The notes beneath the pieces are model-generated. The model did not search any database, had not been told where the DNA came from, and saw only the letters and a program-made list of their open reading frames with translations. This document shows, in pieces, positions 52,201 to 64,000 of a stretch of 64,000 nucleotides of DNA (positions within the stretch are counted from its first letter, which is position 1; each line of letters starts with the position of its first letter). The DNA is from Ancylostoma caninum (Eukaryota; Nematoda; Chromadorea; Rhabditida; Ancylostomatidae). Where the stretch lies: the NCBI GenBank assembly GCA_037903475.1, contig JBAJFG010000276.1, positions 654,607 through 718,606 of the forward strand, written 5' to 3'. The position numbers and the translations under genes were made by a program.

Positions 52201-54002
52201 GCCATCGTGATTCGCGGTGGTATACTGACATACTTGTTACAGCGAATACTTCTGGCTCCATGGGTTCTCGAAAACACCACGCTCACATTTAGTTCTCGTG
52301 GCAGCAGCGTGTTGTTGCAGTGACTGTGAGTAACTTCGCTCTTCGTTTCACTCACTTGCGCTGCTGAATATGCATTTGATATTAGTGCCGTTGACGGGGC
52401 GTCGTCTATGTTCCAGGCCTTCCTTTTAGATTATGCTAGCTGATCCTCCCAAACGTGTCGCTTTTTTCTTCAGAGCGAGCTGTTCTCCTCCATGTTGCCC
52501 TTTTACCCTCTGTGTGAAACGGTTTTCAATGAAAAGAAAGTTTCGCTCATTCATATTCTAAAGGCGCCTGCCGTTTTATCATAATTCACTCTCATATTCA
52601 ACTTGTTATGTCTGTCTACAAAACACCTGGATAGAACTGGCTGGCGACAAACTGGTACGCTATGACACACATATACGCTGTAATCCGGCTTATTTTCAAA
52701 AGAAGATCACACGTTTTGGATTAAGAATAGGATACTGACGGGTTATGTACACCTGCTGCGGAGATGGAAACTGGAGGAAAACCATGGGAGCGGTCCAAGG
52801 CACGTTTAAAGCATCATAGTTCATGCATGGGTTACCCATATAATGGTGAGCGATGACATCCAAGAATGAGGAATTCCTCTGCTAGTGAGGGAATAGATCG
52901 AGGATATGGTTTAACGTGAAATGTAAACACTATGAGAGCAAAAACGACAATTTTGCACTGGATTGAGATGTTCAACGTCAATTCTTTTGTATGTTCCTAT
53001 GAGGAAACCACACCACACCTGGGTAAATACTTACCCCTGGCCAACTTTGTGTGGCTCCCAAGTTCTGCGGAGACAGCAGAGAATAAAAACTCTATGAAAC
53101 TGGGTGATTAGAGGTGAAGTTGCAGCATATGTAACTAGTAAGAGCATCTAAAAAGTGGAGAGAGCATAGACGTCAAAAAGGTCACACCCCCGCTCTGTTA
53201 GTGGCTGAGAAACGAGTCGATGATGAAAATCGAACAAATCGATAGAGCTAGACAATAGCTACTGTTTCGATTCGAATATCTACAGCGAATGTTTCGTCGA
53301 ATCTCGAAGCAGCAGCAGTTCCTTTTATGGCGTGTTATCGAAGAGATGGAATGTAAAAAAGAAAAATAAATCTACAGGAAGCCCCAAACTTCCGTGTGCA
53401 AGGGGCGGAACAGCGGCATTCGAGCTCTCTGACACTAGCAGAGACAGACAACCAGAGCCAGCATGCAGAACCCCTGTGTCCCTGCCCAAGAGAGCTGCTC
53501 CGCGATCTCGCCCTTTGCACATGGCCGCTTGGAGTTCCCCGTACGATAATGTGAAAGCTACGAATTTATCACACTTGTACAAAAGCGCCGTAAAAAATTG
53601 AATTGTTTATGTTTAATGGATATACGGGTGCCTCGATATGCTCTCCGTTGTTGAGAGAGCAACATATACGACAGTTTTTCTTTCAAAAATCTGCCCAACA
53701 CGCGAGTATAGGAGTAATAGCACTTCCTTTAGTGGAAGTCATGTTGAATCGGTGAAGGGATAGAATGCTTACATAGTTGAATGGTCTTCAATTCTGTTTT
53801 TAATGGAAAGGATAGTGGCTGGTAGGAGAGGTTGTGCAACTTTCCTTGGAATAGGTGTGACATATGAGATTTTCCGTAAGGCAGTTCGGCTCTCGCTTCA
53901 TAGAGATGTTTGTGAACGCACAGGAAAAGAAGCGCACGTCTTATTGAACACGCAGGTAATGTTATCAGGAGTCTCCGAAAAGGAAAAAGGCTGAGTACTA
54001 AA
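49251..54002. other. no gene assigned
   Basis: About 4.7 kb without a recognised gene. A frame at 49839-49925 ends at a good donor (GCGCAG, GTAAGG) but has no partner. Minus-strand frames at 50490-50152 and 52355-52140 and both strands at 53325-53600 are open but unrecognised. A ~28-bp tandem duplication (CCTCATTTCATGTACTCCTC) lies at 50684-50740. Confidence 0.3.
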
Positions 54003-54004
54003 TA

Positions 54005-54882
54005 TTAGGTTGGTGCATAATTAATGCGGCTTTTTTCGTGACTTCTTTTTTTAATAAAAATTGAAACTTTTGAAATGGAACAATCCTCTCCTTCTACTTC
54101 TTGAAGGTGCTATCGAAAACCGCCTTCCCATCCGCCTTAGTATGCTCAATAACCTGGGGAATAGTTGGAATGCAGCACAGTCATTCCACGACCTCAGTGA
54201 GCCTTTCAAAGATGGACCAATCAGAAAGGCTAAGTTGAAACATTGTACATATTCATAAGGCGCGAGATTCACAGATGAAGAAAGAAGGGTTGGCCATCAA
54301 ATTCCAAGCTCCAGGAACTTTGGGCAGCCTGGAAGAGCTTGAAAGCTTGACAACGAGGATGCTGTCCGATCTCTTCAGTATGGACCATTCCACCATGGTA
54401 CTTCCTCTCAAGAGGCTCAGAAAAGCATTTAAATTGGCCAAATGGGTCAGCACAAACTCTCAGACAGGGACAATTTTCAATTCCCACCGATTTCCTGCAG
54501 CAAAACGAGCAGGCTCCATTTCTGAGGGATCTCGTCAGTCGAACCTCTTTCCCTTCCAAGAGTTCCTGGTCGTCGAAATTTGATCGTAGAGCTCTTCTTT
54601 CTTCATCTGTAGGACTGTACCTTCCGACATGAAGTACTTAAGTATTTTTCGATTTGCCTTCACTGACTTTTCTTCAGCCAAAATTCCGTTGAAATCGCGG
54701 AATGACTCCAAGCTTTCTCGAAGTGGTAGAGAATGAGAGGTGAATGTGGATAAGATTTTCGACAGCACCGTTACTGAGTGAAAGAAGAGGATTATTTACA
54801 TGGAAAAACCGTTCGAGAAGAATTGATTTTTAACGAGAAATGGAGTCGCGAAAAAAGCGTCATCAATTATGCAATAACCTAA
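54005..54882 (+). mobile_element. mariner-type relic, 878 bp
   Basis: Ends TTAGGTTGGTGCATAATTAA and, inverted, TTAGGTTATTGCATAATTGA, each continuing to CTTTTTTCG, are flanked by TA and are typical mariner termini. Inside, a plus-strand frame (54275-54583) reads LSDLFSMDHSTMVLPLKRLR and KAFKLAKWV, a degraded transposase helix-turn-helix region; HKLSDRD follows in another frame. The catalytic D,D34D core is not visible, so the copy is dead and internally deleted. Confidence 0.8.
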
Positions 54883-57419
54883 TAGCTTGTATTAAGTGTT
54901 AACATAAGTCCTTGCGCTTTCTTCAGTTGCGATTTTTTCATTCGCTTTCTTCAGTTGCGATTTTTTGCTCCAGTTCGCAAGCTTAAAACTCAAGCATACT
55001 GTCGTTCTAGAAGAAGCTCTTCAAATCCCTTGTAGGTGAAGAATAGCGCTTTCGAACCGTATATGAGATATAGCTAAAAGATCAAAAAGATGGAGAAAAG
55101 TGCATCTGAAAAAAGGACAGTGACTCATGTTAAAACCTAATATAATTGCTCTGCATAAAACCAAACAGATTCTTCTACTATGGGATAATAAGCAAGTGGA
55201 AAGTTATTTTCGCATTCTATCGTGAAATTTTCAGCAAGAATTTCACCTTCTAATCCAATTAATTAATGTTGCAGACGTTGCGGTGTCTTGGAACTACAAT
55301 TCTAGAGGTAGAACCAGCTAGGTGGGATTCCATTGCGAATAGCTCATTATTGACACCACATTGTGGGTAACATTCTTGGAGTTTTTTCTTTTCGTTTCAC
55401 CAGATTTTTTGTTCACCACTTACTTTTTTTTCGAGATTCGCTCTTCATCTAACAGTCAACAATGCATTGAAATTGCTGCCAATTCTGCTGCTGGAATATT
55501 TGCTGTGGCAAGTTGGTTTCGTAATTATTTGAAACGATTGCAGTAAATTATCAAGTTGCTGTTAAGCGTGATTTCGCACGCAAGTTCCTCACGAAAAAAC
55601 AATCAACCTGTTCTGATAATAATGCGCCAGCATACCAGCATGTTTCTTCGCAGTCTAGAGCATGACCGCTTTTTGGGCTTATTCCGGGCTTTTTGACGCC
55701 CCGTTCCTTGAACTCGGTGAAGTTCTGGAAATTCAATTTTTCCTAGACGTGGAGAAAGTGTATGTGCGATCGGTTCATTTTTGGTTTTGTGTTTTCATGC
55801 TTTGGTTTTGTGTTTTTGATTGACAACTGGTGTTCTATTGCTGTTCTTTGTTGCGTTCGGTTGCAGACCACTTGCTGGTGGCATATTTGACGTGAGTGTA
55901 CGAGCACCAGGAGAGATAAGGTCTGTGGCGGGGAATTTATTTAAAAATTCTGTTCTAGTGGGAATTGAATGTAATCCACCCATCTGTGTTCTAGAAATCT
56001 GGTAAGGTCCTTGGAAGTGGGAGTCTACACAGTCACTCGGGTGAAATCGCACAGCGAATCCAGTAAGTGCCCTAGGAAGGTCTAAGGACACTGTTTGTAA
56101 CGAGGAACTCCCATTCCCAATTTGAAATGAAAGGGATTCAAATGCTTTTGTAACACCATTGGTACTATATAGAGCGGAACGTCAATCCGAAGGTCGGACA
56201 TAAGAAAATTGGAAGTTACGTAAAGGAAGATGGTGGAAAGGATGCTGCGGTTGACAATACTGGATCGATGGAGCGGTAAAAGAGCACTCACAAAGCTGAT
56301 GGACTGGGCAAAAGTGGTGACAAAAAAGGAATTCATTTGGGCTGAAAAGATAGAAGCAATGATAGCAAATGAGCGCGGTTGGCAACGACTTGAATACCAT
56401 ACGAATATGTGAAAGAGGAGAGACAAAGCTAATCTTGCACCCTATTCAGTGATGACCTATCGGATAAGCTCAAAAGATCGGAGAAAATGGTGGAGTATAA
56501 CAAGTGAAGGGTTTGATAAGGCCATGATGCGGCAGTTAGTTGTAGTTACGAATTGTTTCCGTAATAAACAATGAACTATGAACTTCGGAAACTTCTTCAT
56601 AAGCAGATTGAAGAGGGCGTGGAGGGGGGGGGGGGAACTTACACTTTTTCATGCCCTCTATGTTAGTTCGCCTTCTTGACAACAACCGGAAAGGCTGGGA
56701 TGAACCATGGACCTCACCCATTGTACTCAAAAAAAAATTGACACCTCCCGACTTCTACCTTTCTTGGCACATAAAAAAGAAACCGTATGGCAAGAGCTCC
56801 TAGAATCTGGACGACACTGTTTGGGAGCGGCTTACTTCTTGGAGGACCACCTACCAGGATTTTAAGGGGAGGAAGTCAAGGCCTTGCAAGAAACGTGGAG
56901 AAGTAGAAAATGGTTACTGTATACTTAATGTAACTACTATTAGAATATTTGTCAACAACAGAAGTAAAAAGTTATGAATTAAGGAAGAGAAGATTTGTTT
57001 CATCACTTCCCGTATAAGCTCCTACATACAGTATTAGCTTAGGGAGTGAGATTGGGCTTTGGCTTTCCCCGCAAGTACCCCGATGTGGTGTCGACCGACT
57101 GATCAGCTACTTCGATCTGATTTTTACATTTTCCTCTATTTTCTAATACGTATGTGGCGTGATTCCTTTCATTTTGATATCTTCATACTGTCCCTTAGTG
57201 AGACCTCCTGCGGCATTCGTTCTTAGATCGAGTCAGTGATCAACTGGTGGGCACTATGCTACAGCCATAATTGCAGACATAGTTACACATGCACTCCTCA
57301 AGCTACTGGACTATAAATGTATTTGCGTCAGAGACTGTCCACCACGAGCAACTGTCCAGGACATGTTAGTGAAGTAATCTTTTTCTAGCTGTTTTTGCCC
57401 TGATTGTTATAATTCTTTA
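54883..57419. other. no gene assigned
   Basis: A 29-bp tandem duplication (GCTTTCTTCAGTTGCGATTT) lies at 54917-54968 and a G-run at 56628-56635. A plus-strand frame at 56230-56412 is charged but without motif. Confidence 0.35.
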
Positions 57420-57870
57420 TTCTCCACTTCGGCCAACGTTTCGGCGATGTCGCCTTCGTCAGAGCCTGGAAGTCGAAGGCAACATTTTCGACTATCCTCT
57501 CAAATGCCTCATCGCCTTGCAGAGTGCGGTTCAGTCACAACGCAAATCAAAAACAAAATGAAGAACACACAGCTCGGCTAGTGCTCACCTTCAATGCATT
57601 AGAGATGGTATAAAGGCAGACCGCAAATGTTGGGAGCTGTACTCCTAATGCCTTTTTTAGTGTGCCTTAACAATCTGCCATAATCGAATCAGAATCCGCA
57701 AAGATTGTGGTACAAGGCCAGCTCCTTAGTGGTAGTAATACACTCATCTTTTCTGTTCTTGATAAGCGTTTCATGAATCTTAGCTCAAAATTTGAACAAG
57801 CACATTTTTCGAGAACTGACTGATGGTATTTGCAGAACTGAGGGCTTTTGGTGAAAAAAAAAAGAATATT
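57420..57870 (-). mobile_element. Penelope-like 3' fragment
   Basis: Read on the minus strand, remnants at about 57680-57790 align with the endonuclease C-terminus of the 45-kb PLE (AATCAGAATC, AAAGAT, AAGGC, AGCTC, TTAGTG and TCATCTTT blocks in the same order), followed by a spacer and the hammerhead-like core at 57438-57462. Confidence 0.6.
57438..57462 (-). ncRNA. hammerhead-ribozyme-like core
   Basis: Minus strand: CTGACGA, stem GGCGACATCGCC, GAAAC. This is the best-formed example in the window, with a perfect stem II and complete CUGANGA/GAAA core. Confidence 0.6.
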
Positions 57871-58460
57871 TCACTAGTTGTACCAAGAATAATGCCAAGA
57901 TTTAAAGAGAGTCGAACTTGGGATCTGTATAGGACATGGTCGGTGACTCATTTTCTTTTCTTTTCTCATTACTATCACTGGTTGTGCTTTTGCTTACTTT
58001 AGAATTGATTTTGTCGAAAGTTTTTTGCCGGACACACTTTTCCATCTGAATTTGCCTTCTTTTCTGCTACCAACTTCTGAGAAAGTCCTTTGCAAGAAAG
58101 ATCACTCATGGATAAAGATCGCTCAGAACAAGGATAATTCCCAAACAAATGACTTTTCTAATATCTACAAGCACTGATACTGTAAGTACAGCATACAGAG
58201 CGGGGGCGGGGGGGCAGTGTTTCATTTCATTAATATGACACCTTCTAGGCATTTATCCTTCTTTGTATCCGTAGTTCCAGCTTTGCGCTGCAAACACCTC
58301 CGTAAAAATCGCGCACCAATGCGATCGCCCCATCGGGAAACGAGTCGTTGGACATGATGAAAGGTGTAATCTCTCGATGTGACATCGCTTGGCGTCTGGA
58401 GCAGCTGTTATAATTCCGCAGATATTTATGTTTTCCGCAATGTAAACGGAAATCCCCAAA
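57871..58460. other. no gene recognised
   Basis: A G-rich tract lies at 58201-58215. A minus-strand frame at 58459-58253 lacks support. Confidence 0.35.
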
Positions 58461-58498
58461 ATTTATTTATTTATTCATTTGCGCCTCGAGGGCACGCC
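58461..58498 (-). repeat. LINE-type 3' tail
   Basis: Minus strand: GGCGTGCCCTCGAGGCGC can fold as a short hairpin and is followed by AAATGAATAAATAAATAAAT, the same layout as the LINE end at 37.9 kb. Confidence 0.5.
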
Positions 58499-60170
58499 AA
58501 AAGAATACATCAAGAGTAAAATGAGCAAAACAGAATTAAGAAGAGCAGCCCCTTCACGGGAAGTTGTTAGTAAGGGTAAAGCAAACAAGAAACTGGAACT
58601 GAAGGTTGAAAACAACTCGACATCAAACTAAAAAAAGTTACTCTAGTGTGCTCGCAGTAAAAATATTCCTAGAGTCCAAAATTGAGGAAGCCATGAATTG
58701 GCTTCGTGGGCCATGTTTTCCTGATGTCTGAAATTTCATGCAAACAATTTTTTGCAGCATAATTTGTTTGCAGAAGCAGGAAATATTTCCCTCTACTTTG
58801 ATCCTCCACCGCAATCCCAAATAGGCTATCCACAGAACCAATTACTGAAGTGGTGCGGTTTCATTCACTCCCGGATTTCCACTGTCACGACGTGGATCTT
58901 TCTTCAGCATGTCTGCGGCTGTATCACATCGTCGTAAAACGAGACAGCTTGTTTCTTAGCGCTGTTCCCGATGAGTAAGCAGCAATTTTCACGCGAGCGA
59001 GCCACTGCGAATGTGGACACGGGGCTTGTTGCGCGGCTATGCCTGTTGCATGTGGGGCCGGTTTCCGAGCGATCAAGCGCGGCGAATCGCTTCAAGAACA
59101 AGCTATTGTCTGTGTCCATTTTATGCGATTCAATAGTGCACGAGGATACAATGGTGGCGGGGGATCAGGCAAAATGATGTGGTCACTAGCCCCTGCACGT
59201 GCTGCTTCGAAGAACGAATCAGAATTCCCCTAGTTAGTGCGGTTGTCGAGAAATATCAGCGCAGAACAGAATGTGAGAATCATGGAAGCATCGAGTGAAT
59301 AGTAAACTCTGGATTGAACTAAAGCTCATGTGATTGATTTGCAAGAAAATGTACATATGTGCAGTTGTACACTTATTCATTTATTTATTTCGATACGCTA
59401 TTCGAGATAGGAGCTAGAAAGGATTGCTAAAAGTAGCTGCAAAATTAAGACCACAAAACAGGAGAATAAGAAACAGATGATTTAGTTGCGTAATGCGTTA
59501 AAATTAACGTTAGTGAGCTAACTCAATAGAAAACAGTAAAAAGAATTTTTTAGAAAACAGTAAAAATAACCCGCGCCCTTTTTGCGCACTCTCGGTACAT
59601 CTCATGAACATCGCTTAAATAGAGGTCTTTTAGTCTTGACGACGGATAATTGTCGTCGAAGCTTACGACCAGTTGCTTGCCAACTATGGCGAGCTTGCGG
59701 AAAAAAAACCATTTTTGTCCTTGTGAAATGCAAAAAACCAAGCCCATTGAGGAAAATTGACCAAGTGCTAGCTTATTCTGAAATATTAGTCGACTACGAA
59801 TTACATAGCCGAAGTCGAGGCGGCGTCGAAGATTCTCACTGTTGCACTTGCTTGACAATAGATTATGAATGTTGCTTGCCTTTTTGACGCGAATTCGAAG
59901 CCTGAATTCGAATTCCTGAAGCCATCAAAAGGCGGCGGCAACGACTAAGATGATCTCTACATGTGGATTCGTCCTCCTTTGAGAATGAACGTCCCGTTTA
60001 CGGACACTTACCATCCGCTCACACAGCGTTAGGTTATCTTACCTTTCCTAAATCGAAATAAGTCTTCACTATGCTGCCACTGTGAGCGGTCGACCACTCA
60101 TCAACCTCTTCCAAGGAATACCACGCCTATGGAGAGAAGACTCAGTCTTAAGTCGGCTGGCGTGGGTCAT
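58499..60170. other. no gene recognised; one further LINE-like tail
   Basis: An AAATAAATAAATGAATAAG tail on the minus strand lies at 59372-59400. Frames at 58904-59233 and 59550-59887 are open on both strands but unrecognised. Confidence 0.35.
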
Positions 60171-60179
60171 AATCGTCCA

Positions 60180-60236
60180 ATTATTCATTTATTTATCATA
60201 CCTATATTTATTATACGCACGTTGAATTGCGCAGAA
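60180..60236 (-). repeat. LINE-type 3' tail (weak)
   Basis: Minus strand: TGCGCAATTCAACGTGCGTA, then TATGATAAATAAATGAATAA. The hairpin is imperfect. Confidence 0.35.
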
Positions 60237-60780
60237 GCAGCTTCTAAATAAACGAAACTTATGTGCTCAGATGGAATGGAATGTAGTGAAGTAGCTGTTT
60301 GAAAAAAGACAACAACAGTCAAAACAAAAAAAAATCTGTAGAGGGTGAAAAGGGAAAGAAGAGTGAACAATGGTAGCCATTTCTCAGAGCTATTTACGAG
60401 CGAAAAAATATGGCATTCATTCCTAGGGTGTGCTTCGTGCTGGGTAACTTGATAGGTATGGTATTATATTATACAAATGCCCACTAGTTCTGCGAGTGAC
60501 GTTATCCCTAGCGCCACCCGCCTTTCCATTCGTCTAATAATCCTCAAAAGTGTTATCAGCTTAAGCATGGGAAATAGTGAGTAATAGCAGTAATAACGCC
60601 ATCGGATTCCTTTTCCTTTTTCTTGCTAGAGAACTCAGATCTGACATCTCTCACACTTTCTACAATTTTTTTTCATCCCTTTGGCGGTTCTCCTTTCTTT
60701 TCTCTCCTTTAACAGTTGTCACTGGTTAATATTATGTCCTAATTTTGTTTTTATGTTTTAACTGATTATTAACTGTCCAT

Positions 60781-60812
60781 GCGCACCTTAGTGTGCATAT
60801 CATAAATAAATG
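60781..60812 (+). repeat. LINE-type 3' tail
   Basis: GCGCAC, loop CTTA, GTGTGC (one G-U pair), then CATAAATAAATGA. Confidence 0.5.
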
Positions 60813-63078
60813 ATTCTGCAGGGTACATGATTCTCTGTATTTTCACTTTTAGAATGTGAAATTGAGTCTCAACTTCAGTGCTCTTAGCTGGTTCGAAGCT
60901 TGTTCAATGGATGTGACGCACCGTACTATCGATACGACTATGAGAAGAATATGTGGTGAAACCTGATGGATTTTAATAAGGACCTCGGGAGATTTAAGGG
61001 AGGGCCATGCTCGTAATGTTTATTAAGTTATTTACTACAGTCTGGGTGCACTACAGTCAATGGAACAAGTCAAACACAAAACAAGCATCGACATATTTGG
61101 AAATAATTGCTCTAGAAACATAGGTGCAATTCAGCAATGAGATGGTGCAATATAATTGGAGAGATGACAAATTACTGCCGAGTTCGAATGCTCTCGCAGC
61201 TTATGTCGAGACTGAGGAAAGGAGATATTGAGCTAACTGCGGAACACTTTGCAAACAAAACTCATTGTCAGTTCAAATCGTGCCGTTGTGGTAAAGAGCC
61301 TTGATAAAGATAAAGATGGTCCTGAATAAATTAACTATTATAAACGAAATAAAGAAGAGGTTTTCGGCCACTTCATCCTATCATTAATGACCTTGCTCTA
61401 AACCTGAATTCTCGTTCTTGTGAAAGGACCGTGAACGTGTTCTTTTTTACCTCGACTTACCTGGACCTCACGCGGGTCGTGGTAGGTGTCTGACAGGCTG
61501 TGCATTCAGAATCTACACTAATCTCTAGCACTGTTTCCAATTGTATTATAATTCTTGTGCTTCTACGAGTTTCGTTTACAATGTGTTTCAGCATATACCT
61601 ACTTCACTGGACCACTAGTATTTTTGGAAATTTGCATAGTTGTATGATACCATAATTTGTATAGTTAAGGAGTGAAAAAACACGGATTTTTACAGAGTAA
61701 AAATAGGAATCCTCTCTTTGTCTTTGTCTTTTTTGTTCCTCTTGTTTATGTTGTACCCTAAGGCATATTAAATGATTCCCTAATGCACATAAATGATTGA
61801 ATAAAAGCAAGTTACATATCTTCTTCTGGGTGTGAGGTGAGAATTTACGCGCATAGCCTGAGGGAGATATGAACAGCGAAAGCAGAGTTGAAGTGTTCCA
61901 GAAACAAGTGTTATTTGAAGTGTTATTTTCAGTGGTGAAGTGTTATTTTCAAACCATCGAAGCGGTCCATATCAGTGATATACAAGATCACCAGAACAAA
62001 ACGAGACATCTGACAAACAAGCGAAAAATTTGTCACCTGGTGCTTTGTTGGATTATATACGCAGCAGCAACTTGAAGCTGGTTCAACGGCTTTTGTAGCT
62101 GTTCTTCGTATCTGCTTATCCCACACTATTTCCACACCGACTGGTAACTTCCGTCTGTGCCCTATTCTTCTGCTGTGCTCTCTGGTAGGCTGGTTCAAAG
62201 ACCACAAACGTCATTGTTCGGCTAACAGATATCCATCCGTGATGTCATCAATCTATTCATTTATCTGTGTGCTATTTTTAAACTATCAGCCGGTTGGCTA
62301 TAAGCTTCAGAGACTGTATAACAGGCGTGGGAATCTGGATGCTCGTGATTGCAGGCTTCACCTGGAATGGAGGAGATGTTTGGCGTGAATCATTTCTTGG
62401 AATTTCCCTGCAATGGTGTACATTCCCAGACCGCATTACATCCAGACAGTGTTGGATTGGTATTACCATCAGCATGACATAACGAAGAGATATTGTGAGC
62501 ACTACTAACGTTTGCACAGAAGAAAGTCACCAGTTACTACTTAGTTTGCTCAGCTCTGTGCAATTTATACCAAACAGAAGTATGACGGGCGCATGAAAAG
62601 GACAGCCATGTGTCACAAGTACGTTTACTCACCTTGAAATCATGTCGGAATGTGCAGCTGTGAAGTACAATTCGATGTCATCCTTCACATGCACGTCGTT
62701 GCTACCACTTGCACGACACAAAGTTAAATAGATCGCCCTTTGTTGAATCAGGTGACTCTTGAAGTGTCAGGGAACTTTTTTTTTCTTCTCACATATCTTT
62801 TTCTGGAAGAAAGCGGTAGAAGCAGGCAAGGAATAGTAGGTGTGGAGCCTGTTAGGGGAAGGCAAATGCGTTTATAAAAATGATAGGTGAACTCGAAGAT
62901 TTATTCCGCTAGAACTGAAATATGAAAGATGGAAGGTAGTGGAGGTGTTGATAGGTTTTAACGTCTATTCAAAATTCTAGACACTGCTTGGGTGCGAGTA
63001 TCGCTTGCGAGGTGACTTACACAGTTTGACCATTCTGACACCAATTTACCGACCCTAGAGGGGAGGAATCACCCATAG
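60813..63078. other. no gene assigned
   Basis: Possible terminal exon on the minus strand at about 62355-62280 (after CATTCCAG: KPAITSIQIPTPVIQSLKLI), without a partner. A plus-strand frame at 61869-62075 lacks support. Confidence 0.3.
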
Positions 63079-63261
63079 TATTGTTTGTCTGGGGATGTTA
63101 TCCGGAAGTTAGACCGAAAATTCAAAACTAGCCAATCAGTGGCAGTTTTGTCATCTCGTGGTGGTTTGCGAACAGAGGATTGTCTTGTCTTTCTATGGAA
63201 TTTCGCCTGTTCTTTAGTGGCATTAGGTGGAGTAATCATGCGTATTTTCAATGTTATCCAG
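63079..63261 (+). CDS. possible internal exon with a membrane segment
   Basis: The 61 codons are open, phase 0 at both ends, bounded by CACCCATAG on the left and a textbook donor CAG/GTAAGT on the right. It reads DVIRKLDRKFKTSQSVAVLS and then a hydrophobic stretch CLVFLWNFACSLVALGGVIM, ending RIFNVIQ. Likely an exon of a membrane protein gene continuing to the right, but no partner exon was placed within the next few hundred bases and the family is unknown. Confidence 0.4.
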
Positions 63262-64000
63262 GTAAGTTTGATTTTTACCAACATTCCTATAGCCTATAGC
63301 GTACAGTTACTGTGTGCCTACTTATGGGTACGCATTGAGTGTTCTCTTGAGATACACAAGTTTTTGGTGTATTGGATAAATAAATGGACAAATAAATAAA
63401 AATAACTTGATTTAAGGGAACGCCGAAAATGTGTTTGCTTCTGGATAATTCGCAGAGGATAGATGATTAGCATGATTTTAATGTATGTGAAGTTTTTGGC
63501 AAAATAATATTACGCCCCAGAAGCAATGGAGCGGCTTGTTCGTTTTTTTAATTTATAACTTTGCTATTACAGTAGTTAGCAATTAGTATACTAATATTCA
63601 TAACTTGGCAGCACATAAACGGCTCTCTAGCCAAATTCCGTGAGCTGCTTGCCAAACTAGCCGATCACTTATGATCTGTCGTCGTCCAGGTACCTGATGC
63701 TGTTATTCCCTAGATTATTTCTGAATGGCAGAAGAAAATGAAAGTCGGAGGTGGCGTTGTCGGAGAAGCCGATCCGAACCCCTGTAGCTACTGAAGGACA
63801 ACGTAGGGGTCGCACGTCGTCGTGGAGGACGTCAACCTTTAGTGTTTCTCGGCTTTGTTCTAGGAAAGCGAGTAGAAGCGCCTACGATGCTGTTTGTATT
63901 TATCAGCTGTAAATGTCTGCTCTTCATCCTACCACTTCCAGTGCAGCATTACCTAAGAATTCCATCTGTAGCGCAACATAATCTGCACAATTATTTCCTG
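63262..64000. other. no further gene recognised
   Basis: An AATAAATGG/AAATAAATAAAAATAA tract at 63377-63407 resembles the LINE tails but without a clear hairpin. Nothing else seen to the window end. Confidence 0.35.

Overview
The window looks like nuclear DNA of a nematode, most likely a clade V (strongylid or hookworm-like) species. The evidence is short phase-consistent introns with GT...TTTCAG or TTTTAG borders, TTAGGC-type (nematode telomere) repeats, abundant stop-rich non-coding sequence and a dense load of eukaryotic transposable elements. I see no bacterial operon, rRNA gene, intact tRNA gene or CRISPR array. The genus is inference.

Layout. 0.6-3 kb: two minus-strand spliced gene fragments, unidentified. 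3.4-4.1 kb: a decayed Penelope-like element (PLE). 5.9-14.1 kb: repeats, namely a ~60-bp minisatellite at two loci in opposite orientation (5.9-6.8 and 12.75-14.1 kb), a ~420-bp direct repeat, hAT-type MITEs in (AT)n, and TTAGGC-like repeats inside an inverted-repeat-bounded insert. 14.1-26.15 kb: one 12.0-kb Ty3/gypsy-type LTR retroelement with 227-bp LTRs differing at one base, ATAC target duplication, primer binding site and polypurine tract. Its order is unusual: a long leader carrying an antisense spliced gene, then Gag, then an envelope-like membrane glycoprotein segment fused in frame upstream of the protease, then reverse transcriptase, RNase H and integrase. The pol part is broken by three frame changes, one coinciding with a 10-bp tandem duplication. 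26.2-32.7 kb: a mosaic bounded by hAT-like ends, holding a 1.2-kb-spaced inverted repeat and a decayed CR1/jockey-type LINE. 33.1-35.7 kb: a Tc1/mariner-type MITE and a four-copy ~355-bp satellite. 37.9-41.8 kb: a minus-strand LINE interrupted by a 1.1-kb hAT MITE with an 8-bp target duplication. 44.2-47.7 kb: a nested stack (Tc1-like MITE next to a mariner relic that contains a PLE arranged as an 875-bp inverted repeat with RT and GIY-YIG endonuclease). 54.0-54.9 kb: a mariner-type relic. 57.4-64 kb: PLE and LINE tail fragments and one plausible exon.

How the parts relate. Most coding capacity belongs to retroelements. The PLE fragments share a CTGANGA/stem/GAAA motif that matches the hammerhead ribozyme core known from this class. 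The LINE copies share a short hairpin followed by AATAAAT repeats at their 3' ends. The most noteworthy item is the 12-kb LTR element: young by its LTRs, with gag-env-pro-pol order and an antisense spliced gene in its leader. Host genes are represented only by fragments or single exons, so functional statements about them are weak.
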